This document shows, piece by piece, positions 22,233 through 28,535 of a stretch of DNA of 28,535 nucleotides (positions within the stretch are counted from its first letter, which is position 1; each line of letters begins with the position of its first letter). The DNA is taken from assembly GCA_004554385.1 (NCBI GenBank), contig SFMO01000160.1, positions 1 through 28,535 of the forward strand, read 5' to 3'. The stretch is from Ruminococcus flavefaciens. Lineage in GTDB: Bacteria; Bacillota; Clostridia; Oscillospirales; Ruminococcaceae. The notes beneath the pieces are model-generated. The model had not been told where the DNA came from and ran no database searches. It saw only the letters and a list, made by a program, of their open reading frames with translations. Both the position numbers and the translations under genes were made by a program.

Positions 22233-24668
22233 TTATTTGAAAGCGTATCTCATAAATGTGTAGAGATGAGGCTTTACGGAATCAGCGCCGTGACCACCGC
22301 CCTGAATTGACTGATAAACGTGGTCAACGCCGTTTCTTGTGAGAATGTCGCTGTACTGTTTCGGGAATGTGCCGACAGTACCGTCATTTGTGCCGCCTGT
22401 GATCATAAATACATTTGGCTCGGGACCAACGTCTCTGAACTTCATTTCGCTCTCCTGCATACAGCCGGGGTGCTGCATGAACATATCGCTGCCGGGGGTT
22501 ATACCGGGTGCAGGACAAGCTCCGCCGACGTAAGCGAAGAGGTCTGGGCGCATAAGTCCGCAGTAGATAGCTTCACGTCCTCCCATTGAGAAGCCTGTGA
22601 TAGCTCTGTGCTCTCTGCCTGTCATTACAGGGTAGTTGGCTTCGATATATGGGATAAGGCTGTCAGAGATGTCATAGAGGAAGTTGTCGTATTCAGCGCA
22701 GGTCTGCTGATTGATGCCGTTAGGGCCGTTCATGGTCTTGCTGGTAAACATATTAGGTGTAACAACTATGAAGTCCTCAGCCTTGCCTGATGTCTGGAGA
22801 CTGGTCATGAATTCCTGTACGCCCATTCCGTTGACCATGTCGTTTTCGCTGCCCATGATACCATGGAGGACATACATTACGTTATACTTCTTGCTTGAAC
22901 TGTAGTTCGGAGGAAGGATAACGTTGCATGACTTCTGTTTGCCTGTGAATTTGCAGGTGTAGGTCTTCTTTTCGACCTTGCACTGGCTCTTTGCCTCTGC
23001 TCCGCCGGGGACCTGAGCAGGCATATCCTTGCGGATATCAGCGTTGAGGTTCTTGCCTGAGCTTGAAGAGGATGAAGTAGTGGTTGTGGTAACTGTCTTC
23101 TGAGTAGTCGTTGTGACCGCCCTGGTAGTGGTAGTTGTTACAGGATCCGGGAATTTCTTCTCCATGCCGAGGATGTACTTCTGAAGGAGGAGAAGGTCGG
23201 CCACATTGACAGTTCCGTCGCCGTTAACGTCAGAGTTTGCAGGAACTGTGCCGCTGCCTGCCATCATCTTGAGTATGCCTCTTCTGAGCGGAGCAAGATC
23301 AAATGCGTTGATAACACCGTCATTGTTGATGTCGCCGATGATCTGGCTCTTTGATTCGTCATTTGCAGTCGTTATCTCATTGCCTGGGATACCGACAGTG
23401 TGAGTTCCTGTATCTGAAATTGATGGGGCATCCTTGACGCCTCCGAAAGCGCTGTCGATGCAGAAGTTGGTGAGACTGTCGGGAGCTTCAATGTAGAGAA
23501 CAAGCTCTGTAGCGTCTGACGGAATAGTGAACGATGTATTGGAAAGATCTGTCCATTCTCCCTTCGGAGCGTTGACTTCAGCGACCTTATCATAGTGATA
23601 CTCGTCTCCGGTTATATACTGAAGGGTGAGCCTGATTGGTGTTGAGGCTTCGGAATCCTGCTTTACAAGAGCACCGAAGCTGTATGTATTTCCCGGAATA
23701 AATGCAAGAGGATCCAGCTCAGTTTCTGCTCCGTTCCAGTTGTCACTGCGGTCGGAAACCAATATTCCCTTAGAGCCGTCGAACCCGTCGGAGGAACTCA
23801 ATTCTGCGGAGCCTCTTCCTGACCAGTCACCCATGCCCTTTTCAAACCTGTCTGTGAAGAAATAGCCGTTTGCATCGGGCTCAATATACTCAGGAATTGT
23901 TGTCGGCTCGGTGATATATTCCGAAGTCGGCTCAGGTGGGATATATCCATTGAAGTATATAGCTTTTACATTGGCAGAGCCGCTTGACCTGTAACCTTCG
24001 ATGTTAAGGGAAACTTCATAAAGAGTTCCCGACATGTCCAGGCCTGCTTTTGACCATGCATCAAAGTGCTTGGTGACGTCGATATTGCCTCTCATGTAGT
24101 TTGTGGTGTTATTTCGTGAGCCGCTTGTCTGACGTACGCTCCAGTATTGCGGGAAAGTCCGGTTACCGTCCAGAGATGGCTGATTATAGCGCATAGTCTT
24201 GCAGATGTCATAGATATTGCCGTTAAGGGTGATGCTTCCCTTTTTTTCAGCGCTGTCTCCGGGCGGACGCCAGTCGCCCCAGCCTTCGACGATGTAATAT
24301 TCCATGAGGGGATTCCTCGTCCAGCCGTATACGCACATATAAGAGTTGCCCCTGGGGGTATACTCTACATCGTAGGACAGGGTGATGTTTCCGAGAGACT
24401 TATAGTTTTTTTTCTGGCTGTCGTAATTTCTGCCCATACGCGCGAGAAAGTTTTCGATGTTGCTCCATGAGCAGGTGAAAGAGCCTGCCTTTGGAGTCAT
24501 GGACACCTGTCCCTGACCGTTCTGATTCCACATTTCGTAGTCATAGCCGTCGATATTTCCTTTTATCTGCTGGTCGGCTGCGCTTGCGGGAATGACGGGC
24601 AGGATAGCAGCTGCCACTAACGCTGTAACAGCGCTGCTGATAAGTGTTATTAATGTTTTTTTCTTCAC
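22233..24668 (-). CDS. Secreted cellulosomal xylanase-esterase: GH11 - CBM22 - dockerin I - CE1
   Basis: A secreted 811-residue enzyme that cuts xylan and removes ester side groups, docked to a cellulosome scaffoldin. A signal peptide (1 to about 30) ends at PASA. GH11 xylanase (about 35-240) has the nucleophile Glu123 in NPLMEYYIVEGW and acid/base Glu224 in NIEGYRSSG. A linker leads to a CBM22-type module (about 269-410), then a type I dockerin (about 444-505) with two repeats, DINNDGVINAFD and DVNGDGTVNVAD, and a Thr/Ser-rich linker. The C-terminal CE1 esterase (about 562-811) has Ser694 in GFSMGG, a likely Asp in TNDGTVG and His793 in GGGHGAD. The frame opens with GTG at 24677, but AAAGGAG overlaps that codon. 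The GTG at 24668 (8-base spacing, MKKKTLI) is therefore chosen. Domain order is as in R. flavefaciens-type xylanases, where the esterase module varies. Confidence 0.92.
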   Translation of the reverse strand: MKKKTLITLISSAVTALVAAAILPVIPASAADQQIKGNIDGYDYEMWNQNGQGQVSMTPKAGSFTCSWSNIENFLARMGRNYDSQKKNYKSLGNITLSYDVEYTPRGNSYMCVYGWTRNPLMEYYIVEGWGDWRPPGDSAEKKGSITLNGNIYDICKTMRYNQPSLDGNRTFPQYWSVRQTSGSRNNTTNYMRGNIDVTKHFDAWSKAGLDMSGTLYEVSLNIEGYRSSGSANVKAIYFNGYIPPEPTSEYITEPTTIPEYIEPDANGYFFTDRFEKGMGDWSGRGSAELSSSDGFDGSKGILVSDRSDNWNGAETELDPLAFIPGNTYSFGALVKQDSEASTPIRLTLQYITGDEYHYDKVAEVNAPKGEWTDLSNTSFTIPSDATELVLYIEAPDSLTNFCIDSAFGGVKDAPSISDTGTHTVGIPGNEITTANDESKSQIIGDINNDGVINAFDLAPLRRGILKMMAGSGTVPANSDVNGDGTVNVADLLLLQKYILGMEKKFPDPVTTTTTRAVTTTTQKTVTTTTTSSSSSSGKNLNADIRKDMPAQVPGGAEAKSQCKVEKKTYTCKFTGKQKSCNVILPPNYSSSKKYNVMYVLHGIMGSENDMVNGMGVQEFMTSLQTSGKAEDFIVVTPNMFTSKTMNGPNGINQQTCAEYDNFLYDISDSLIPYIEANYPVMTGREHRAITGFSMGGREAIYCGLMRPDLFAYVGGACPAPGITPGSDMFMQHPGCMQESEMKFRDVGPEPNVFMITGGTNDGTVGTFPKQYSDILTRNGVDHVYQSIQGGGHGADSVKPHLYTFMRYAFK

Positions 24669-24759
24669 TTCAATCACTCCTTTGTCTGTTTAAAAAGCAA
24701 AATCCATGATTTAGGTAATCCCCATAAAGAACCGAGTGCTCTTTTTTCTCTATAATAAC

Positions 24760-24789
24760 ATTATAAAACATCTTACCTGTTAATTACAA
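24760..24789 (-). promoter_or_regulatory. Probable promoter of the xylanase/esterase gene
   Basis: On the minus strand TTGTAA (24784-24789) and TATAAT (24760-24765) are 18 bp apart, giving a leader of about 85 nt before the GTG start. The flanking region is very AT-rich, so alternatives exist. Confidence 0.55.
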
Positions 24790-25340
24790 GTTAAAATTTG
24801 CGGACTTTAGTCACCTTGCCTAAAAATTGCTTGTGTAATTTTGTAATTATTTTGTGATAGAACAAATGAGAAGATATTATACATCAAAGCAGAAATGAAA
24901 ATTTAACCGCTTTTTACATGACAGGTGGATAATATGAATAATTGTATTTACTCTGTATAGTATAAAAATTATTGAATCAGAAAAATAGGTAAAAATCACC
25001 AAATGATGTCATGAAATTGTTGCTTTGAGGGAAATGTTGGTATATTATTACTACAATATCTATTATAATATAAACAATATATAAAGAAAGTGTGAACTCA
25101 GACTGTTGAGAGTTCGCAAAATATTGAAAGGATATTACAGGCAAGTATCCAAAAAATAAACAATGGGACGCACTACCTTACTTTTTCAATTAAACATGAG
25201 AATAAAACCGAATAACAGCATTTTCAAGCTCATCGTGCACAAAATGTATGGTGAGCTTGAATTGGGTGCTGATCAATGATCCAATGGATATAAGAAGCAT
25301 AATTTTTTTCAAAAATAGTGGTATAATTTCTACTAAATGC
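24790..25340. other. AT-rich intergenic region between the xylanase and first AraC regulator
   Basis: No gene is supported in about 550 bp. It holds repeated TTTTGT(A/G)A-like tracts at 24828-24860 and a possible plus-strand promoter (TTGTTG, then TATATT near 25041, 18-bp spacer). There is a short inverted repeat GAACTC/GAGTTC near 25094-25115 and a strong orphan hairpin at 25223-25261. It is a plausible home for operator sites of the AraC regulators. Confidence 0.5.
25223..25261 (+). repeat. Orphan 17-bp hairpin
   Basis: The arms 25223-25239 and 25245-25261 pair over 17 positions as RNA, including three or four G-U pairs near the loop (CAAAA). The outer ten pairs, TTCAAGCTCA with TGAGCTTGAA, are perfect. 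No T run follows on either strand, so it is not an intrinsic terminator. It may be an RNA structure, a regulator site or a remnant of a mobile element. Confidence 0.5.
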
Positions 25341-25369
25341 TTGAATAATTCATATTTTAATGATATAAT
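25341..25369 (+). promoter_or_regulatory. Sigma-A promoter of the first AraC regulator
   Basis: TTGAAT (25341-25346) and TATAAT (25364-25369) have a 17-bp spacer. The predicted transcript has a leader of about 27 nt before the ATG. Confidence 0.78.
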
Positions 25370-25402
25370 GTAGTTAGAGTATCAAATTGCGAGGTGACTT
25401 AC

Positions 25403-26155
25403 ATGAGTGATTACACAGAAAAATATATTTCTTCACATCTCTTTCTGAAAAGAGAGGAAGGATTTGAGCACGCCCCGTTTGACCGTGAAATAGCCTGTTA
25501 TGAGAGTATCTGTTCAGGCAATATCGAGCTCGTAAAGGTATTTGCGACTCCTCTGTGCGGAGAAGGCTACGGTATCCTCAGCAAGGATCCGCTGAAAAAT
25601 CTGAAGTACCATTTTGCCATTTCCGCAGCGCTTATTGCAAGATTCTGCATAAACAGCGGCATGACTCTTGAAGAGGCGTACAGCCTCAGCGATATCTATA
25701 TCATGAAAGCTGATGAATGCCGCACTGATGCGGAGGTACATGCTGTTCATCAGGAGATGATAGAGGGCTATACGAGGCATATGAGAAGAGTGCGCAACAG
25801 CGGTATCTACTCAAAGCAGATAGTACGCGCTCTTGATTATATCAGCGAGCACCTGCACGGTAAAATAATGATAGAGGATGCGGCTTCTTATTTAAAAATA
25901 AGTCCTGCATACCTTTCAAGACTCTTCAAGGCTGAAACAGGTATTGCGTTCAGCAACTATGTGAGCAAGACAAAGGCTGAGGAGGCTGCTAATCTGCTGA
26001 CCTTCTCGGAGTATACGGATTCCGAGATAAGCAATCTGCTCGGATTCAGTTCTCAGAGCTATTTTATCAAGATATTCAAGAAATACCTCGGCGTTACACC
26101 GAAGGAATATAAGAAGCGCTACAAATTCCCGGATTTTACAAAAGAACATCAATAA
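25403..26155 (+). CDS. AraC-family transcriptional regulator (first of two)
   Basis: A 250-residue cytoplasmic DNA-binding regulator. The C-terminal AraC double helix-turn-helix covers about residues 142-242: IEDAASYLKISPAYLSRLFKAE is the first recognition unit and SEISNLLGFSSQSYFIKIFKK the second, followed by the LGVTPKEYKKRY signature. The N-terminal 140 residues are helical, with no cupin sugar-binding motif, as in a common clostridial AraC subgroup whose signal is not known. The ATG at 25403 is preferred to the GTG at 25394 because GAGGTG lies 6 bases before it. It lies between two dockerin-bearing hydrolase genes, so a role in regulating polysaccharide degradation is inferred, not shown. 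Confidence 0.88.
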   Translation: MSDYTEKYISSHLFLKREEGFEHAPFDREIACYESICSGNIELVKVFATPLCGEGYGILSKDPLKNLKYHFAISAALIARFCINSGMTLEEAYSLSDIYIMKADECRTDAEVHAVHQEMIEGYTRHMRRVRNSGIYSKQIVRALDYISEHLHGKIMIEDAASYLKISPAYLSRLFKAETGIAFSNYVSKTKAEEAANLLTFSEYTDSEISNLLGFSSQSYFIKIFKKYLGVTPKEYKKRYKFPDFTKEHQ

Positions 26156-26161
26156 ATGAGA

Positions 26162-26195
26162 TATCCCCTGCATATGCAGGGGATAACATTTTATG
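26162..26195 (+). terminator. Probable terminator after the first AraC gene
   Basis: A perfect 24-base palindrome (26162-26185, TATCCCCTGCA and its complement) stands 6 bp after the stop and is followed by ACATTTTATG. The T run is poor, so termination may be partial. Confidence 0.6.
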
Positions 26196-26218
26196 CAGAT
26201 ATCATAATTGTACCAATT

Positions 26219-26262
26219 TTGACATCAAAATAATATATTTATAGATTTGAAAGTGGTATAAT
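26219..26262 (+). promoter_or_regulatory. Candidate promoters of the second AraC regulator
   Basis: Two arrangements are seen. TTGACA (26219-26224) with TAGATT (26242-26247) has a 17-bp spacer. A perfect TATAAT at 26257-26262 has only a poor upstream box. They may overlap as alternatives. Confidence 0.45.
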
Positions 26263-26349
26263 CGTATCAATAAATGAACGTTTCGTGAATGTTTGATCGG
26301 GAATCTGTCACAAAAGTAAAATATAAAACTATAGAATGAGGGATAGACA

Positions 26350-27141
26350 ATGATCATAAACAATGTTGGTTTTGACCACTGCCATGATGCAGATTTTTTT
26401 ATCGACAGACCTGACGGGAGCGGCGATTACCTGCTGCTTCTGCTTCGTACACCTGCGATCTTTGAAGTGAACGGAAAAGAGATCCTCACGCCTGCAGGTT
26501 CGGTATTCATATACCCTAAGGGCAGAACACAGCGCTACCGCTGCGTACCGCTCAATGTATTCGAAAATGACTGGGTGCATTTTGATTTCGACGATCCTGC
26601 TGAGGAAGAAGAGTTCCTTAATATGGGCATACCCATGGAAACTGTTGTGACTATGCCTCTTGAATTTCTCAGCTATTGCGTAAAGTCCATAGCTTATGAA
26701 AAATATTCGGAAAATCCCTGCAAAGATGAATCTGCTTCGCTTTTCATGCGCCTGATGTTCATCAAGATACGCGAAAAGAATCAGAACAAGCTGTCGGGCA
26801 GAAGAAGCAGTCAGTTCGAACTTATCTCAACTGTACGCAATAAAATATACAGCAGACCATATGAACAGCGCAGTGTTGACAGTACTGCCCACGAGGTGCG
26901 GATGAGCCGTTCGGCTTTTCAGCATGCCTATAAGAAGCATTTCGGCATGACTTTTATTGAGGATCTTGTCCGCAGCAGAGTCAGCTATGCCAAAATGCTC
27001 CTTTCCACTACAAATATGAATATTAACGACATTTCTGTGAGCAGCGGTTATCACAGCTATGTCCATTTTGCAAGACAGTTCAAGGAACAGACAGGATTTA
27101 CTCCGTCAGAATACCGCAAAAAGGCACAGAATGTAATGTGA
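26350..27141 (+). CDS. AraC-family transcriptional regulator with N-terminal cupin sensor (second)
   Basis: A 263-residue regulator. The N-terminal part (about 1-140) has the strand pattern of the AraC sugar-binding cupin, with VNGKEILTPAGSVFIYPKGRTQRYRC as its core. The C-terminal double helix-turn-helix (about 160-260) has STAHEVRMSRSAFQHAYKKHFG, then INDISVSSGYHSYVHFARQFKEQTGFTPSEYRKK. The GAGGG site lies 7 bases before the ATG. It ends 77 bp before the GH16 beta-glucanase gene, on the same strand and with only a weak hairpin (27141-27158) between them. Read-through or direct control of that gene is therefore likely. It differs from the first AraC gene in its sensor domain, so the two are not simple duplicates. 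The ligand, probably a sugar, is unknown. Confidence 0.9.
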   Translation: MIINNVGFDHCHDADFFIDRPDGSGDYLLLLLRTPAIFEVNGKEILTPAGSVFIYPKGRTQRYRCVPLNVFENDWVHFDFDDPAEEEEFLNMGIPMETVVTMPLEFLSYCVKSIAYEKYSENPCKDESASLFMRLMFIKIREKNQNKLSGRRSSQFELISTVRNKIYSRPYEQRSVDSTAHEVRMSRSAFQHAYKKHFGMTFIEDLVRSRVSYAKMLLSTTNMNINDISVSSGYHSYVHFARQFKEQTGFTPSEYRKKAQNVM

Positions 27142-27217
27142 GCCCGATATTCCGGGCTGTACTGCATTATATATTAATGAAATATTGTGGCTACGGTCAC
27201 GGAATGAGAGGCATATT

Positions 27218-28535
27218 ATGAAAAAGCACATTTTCAGACGGTGCACAGCTGTTTTTGCAGCTTGTACAGTTATGGCTGCGGCTGCTTCATTTGGTTCAGC
27301 ATCTGTTTCTGCAGCTGACGGCGTATCATTATGGGGAGATGCCAACTGTGACGGCACAGTTGATATGAGCGACTGCGTTCTTATTATGCAGTCACTGGCA
27401 AATCCGAACAAGTATGGTCTTAATGGCAGTGATCCAAACCATATCAAGGAGCAGGGATTGAGAAATGCGGACGTTTTTGAGAACGGAACTCTTGTCACAA
27501 GCGGCGACGCTCTTTCTATCCAGAAGTATCTGCTTCATGCCGTTTCTCAGCTTCCCGAATCGTACAAGCAGGGAGAGGTGCATAATAATGATCCTGTAAA
27601 CAGCACCACAACTACCACTTCAACTACTACCACCACCACAACAACAACCATTACTACAACAACTACTACAACTACCACTCCGACTACGACCACAACTACA
27701 ACTACTGCTCCTAAGAATAATAATTCTCAGGACCTCGGCACTCCTATGAATTCTTCGGCTACAATGGTTGAGGACTTCCGTGACGGCAATTCAAGATATT
27801 TTATTGCATCTGACGGCTGGGAGAACGGCGATCCCTTTGACTGCGGCTGGTATAAGTCACAGACATCTCTTGACAAGGGCTGCCTGACTCTTTCCATCGA
27901 CAAGGACTACTCAGGCAAGTACAACTATGCAGGTGCTGAGTACAGAACCAATGATTTCTATCACTACGGCTACTATGAGACATCAATGAAGGCTATCAAG
28001 AACGACGGTGTCGTTTCTTCATTCTTCACTTATACAGGACCTTCCGATAACAACCCTTGGGACGAGATCGATATTGAGATCCTCGGCAAGGATACAAGAA
28101 AGGTTCAGTTCAACTATTACACCAACGGACAGGGCAAACACGAGTTCATGTATGACCTCGGCTTTGATTCCTCTGAGGCATTCCACACTTACGGCTTCGA
28201 CTGGCAGCCCGATCACATCACATGGTATGTAGACGGCAAGGCTGTTTATACCGCAAACCAGAATATCCCCAAGACCGCAGGCAAGATAATGATGAATACA
28301 TGGCCCGGCAGGGGAGTTGATGAGTGGCTCAATCACTACAACGGCAGAACTCCGCTGACCGCTTATTACCAGTGGGTAACATATAATAAGAACGGCGCAG
28401 GAAACAATAATCAGCAGAATAATAACAACAATAACAATCAGCAGCAGAACCCATGGGAGCAGAACAATAACAATAATAACAATCAGCAGCAGAATCCATG
28501 GGAGCAGAACAATAACAATAATAACAATCAGCAGC
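27218..28535 (+). CDS. Secreted cellulosomal GH16 beta-glucanase with N-terminal dockerin (3' end outside window)
   Basis: The frame runs without stop from the ATG at 27218 to the window edge (439 codons plus one base), with AGAGG about 7 bases upstream. A signal peptide (1 to about 33, ending VSA) is followed by a type I dockerin (about 36-112). Its first repeat is D41-x-N43-x-D45-G46, and its second (85-106) has an extra residue in the loop. A Thr-rich linker (about 130-165) leads to the GH16 catalytic domain (about 180-390) with the motif DEIDIEILG. Glu283 and Glu287 are the catalytic pair, typical of beta-1,3-1,4-glucanases (lichenases) and beta-1,3-glucanases. After residue 395 comes a tail made of 15-residue repeats of seven Asn, three Gln and NPWEQ. 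What follows is not visible. It degrades mixed-linkage or beta-1,3-glucan and likely attaches to a scaffoldin. Confidence 0.9.
   Translation, partial: MKKHIFRRCTAVFAACTVMAAAASFGSASVSAADGVSLWGDANCDGTVDMSDCVLIMQSLANPNKYGLNGSDPNHIKEQGLRNADVFENGTLVTSGDALSIQKYLLHAVSQLPESYKQGEVHNNDPVNSTTTTTSTTTTTTTTTITTTTTTTTTPTTTTTTTTAPKNNNSQDLGTPMNSSATMVEDFRDGNSRYFIASDGWENGDPFDCGWYKSQTSLDKGCLTLSIDKDYSGKYNYAGAEYRTNDFYHYGYYETSMKAIKNDGVVSSFFTYTGPSDNNPWDEIDIEILGKDTRKVQFNYYTNGQGKHEFMYDLGFDSSEAFHTYGFDWQPDHITWYVDGKAVYTANQNIPKTAGKIMMNTWPGRGVDEWLNHYNGRTPLTAYYQWVTYNKNGAGNNNQQNNNNNNNQQQNPWEQNNNNNNNQQQNPWEQNNNNNNNQQ
28418..28535 (+). repeat. 45-bp tandem repeat encoding an Asn/Gln/Pro-Trp tail
   Basis: Units start at 28418, 28463 and 28508, each 45 bp, coding for seven Asn, three Gln and then NPWEQ. 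The third unit is cut by the window edge. Codons alternate AAC and AAT. The repeats are near-identical at the DNA level (the first two differ at few positions), suggesting recent expansion by slippage or recombination. Confidence 0.85.

Noticed and set aside
25196..25279. 27-codon mini-ORF beginning MRIKPNNS
   Set aside because: No ribosome site, no family, and it is explained by the hairpin at 25223-25261 that it overlaps.
27601..27720. Thr-codon repeat as a CRISPR or microsatellite locus
   Set aside because: It is an in-frame ACN tract coding the Thr linker between dockerin and GH16 domain; no spacers or repeated palindromes.

Overview
The window reads as chromosomal DNA of an anaerobic, fibre-degrading Firmicute, most likely a Ruminococcus close to R. 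flavefaciens or R. champanellensis. The reasons are strong AGGAGG-type ribosome binding sites, sigma-A promoters with TATAAT boxes, Firmicute gene types (Rel, HemZ, RlmCD-like, CpXC), and at the right end two secreted enzymes carrying type I dockerins and threonine-rich linkers, a hallmark of ruminococcal cellulosomes. The species is an inference. No tRNA, rRNA, CRISPR array, phage or complete mobile element was seen.

Left part (1-6.9 kb): the tail and right end of an IS3-family insertion sequence lie just downstream of a leftward gene group (SpoU-type RNA methyltransferase, LURP-one-like protein, Gfo/Idh/MocA oxidoreductase). That group is preceded by an unusual leader of about 230 bp packed with eight hairpins. 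Divergent from it is a NAD-dependent DNA ligase (ligA) followed by a small 56-codon reading frame and a strong bidirectional terminator. Then come a membrane diguanylate cyclase and a CpXC zinc-ribbon protein, both leftward and each with its own promoter.

Middle (6.9-17 kb): a tight leftward operon, recJ - rel - metallo-beta-lactamase hydrolase - hemZ - 23S rRNA uracil methyltransferase, starts from a clear sigma-A promoter at 14.8 kb. It combines DNA repair, the stringent response, haem-type radical SAM chemistry and rRNA modification. Upstream of it is a cytoplasmic fusion of a LacI-type sugar-binding domain (without DNA-binding domain) to a GGDEF domain, with its own terminator.

Right part (17-28.5 kb): rightward ppa (pyrophosphatase) and a divergent PRPP synthetase form a small operon. 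A 999-residue ABC ATPase/permease fusion with a very large extracellular insert follows as a single-gene unit. The last 6 kb is a polysaccharide-degradation locus: a leftward four-module xylanase/esterase (GH11-CBM22-dockerin-CE1), an AT-rich 0.7 kb intergenic region, two AraC-family regulators, and a GH16 beta-glucanase with an N-terminal dockerin and an Asn/Gln/Trp repeat tail that runs off the window. The two AraC regulators sit between the enzymes and are the obvious candidates to control them in response to plant cell-wall sugars.

No single undescribed system stands out. The most interesting points are the multi-hairpin leader with its own promoter, the hairpin between the ribosome binding site and start codon of the PRPP synthetase gene, the HTH-less LacI/GGDEF fusion, and the GH16 repeat tail.
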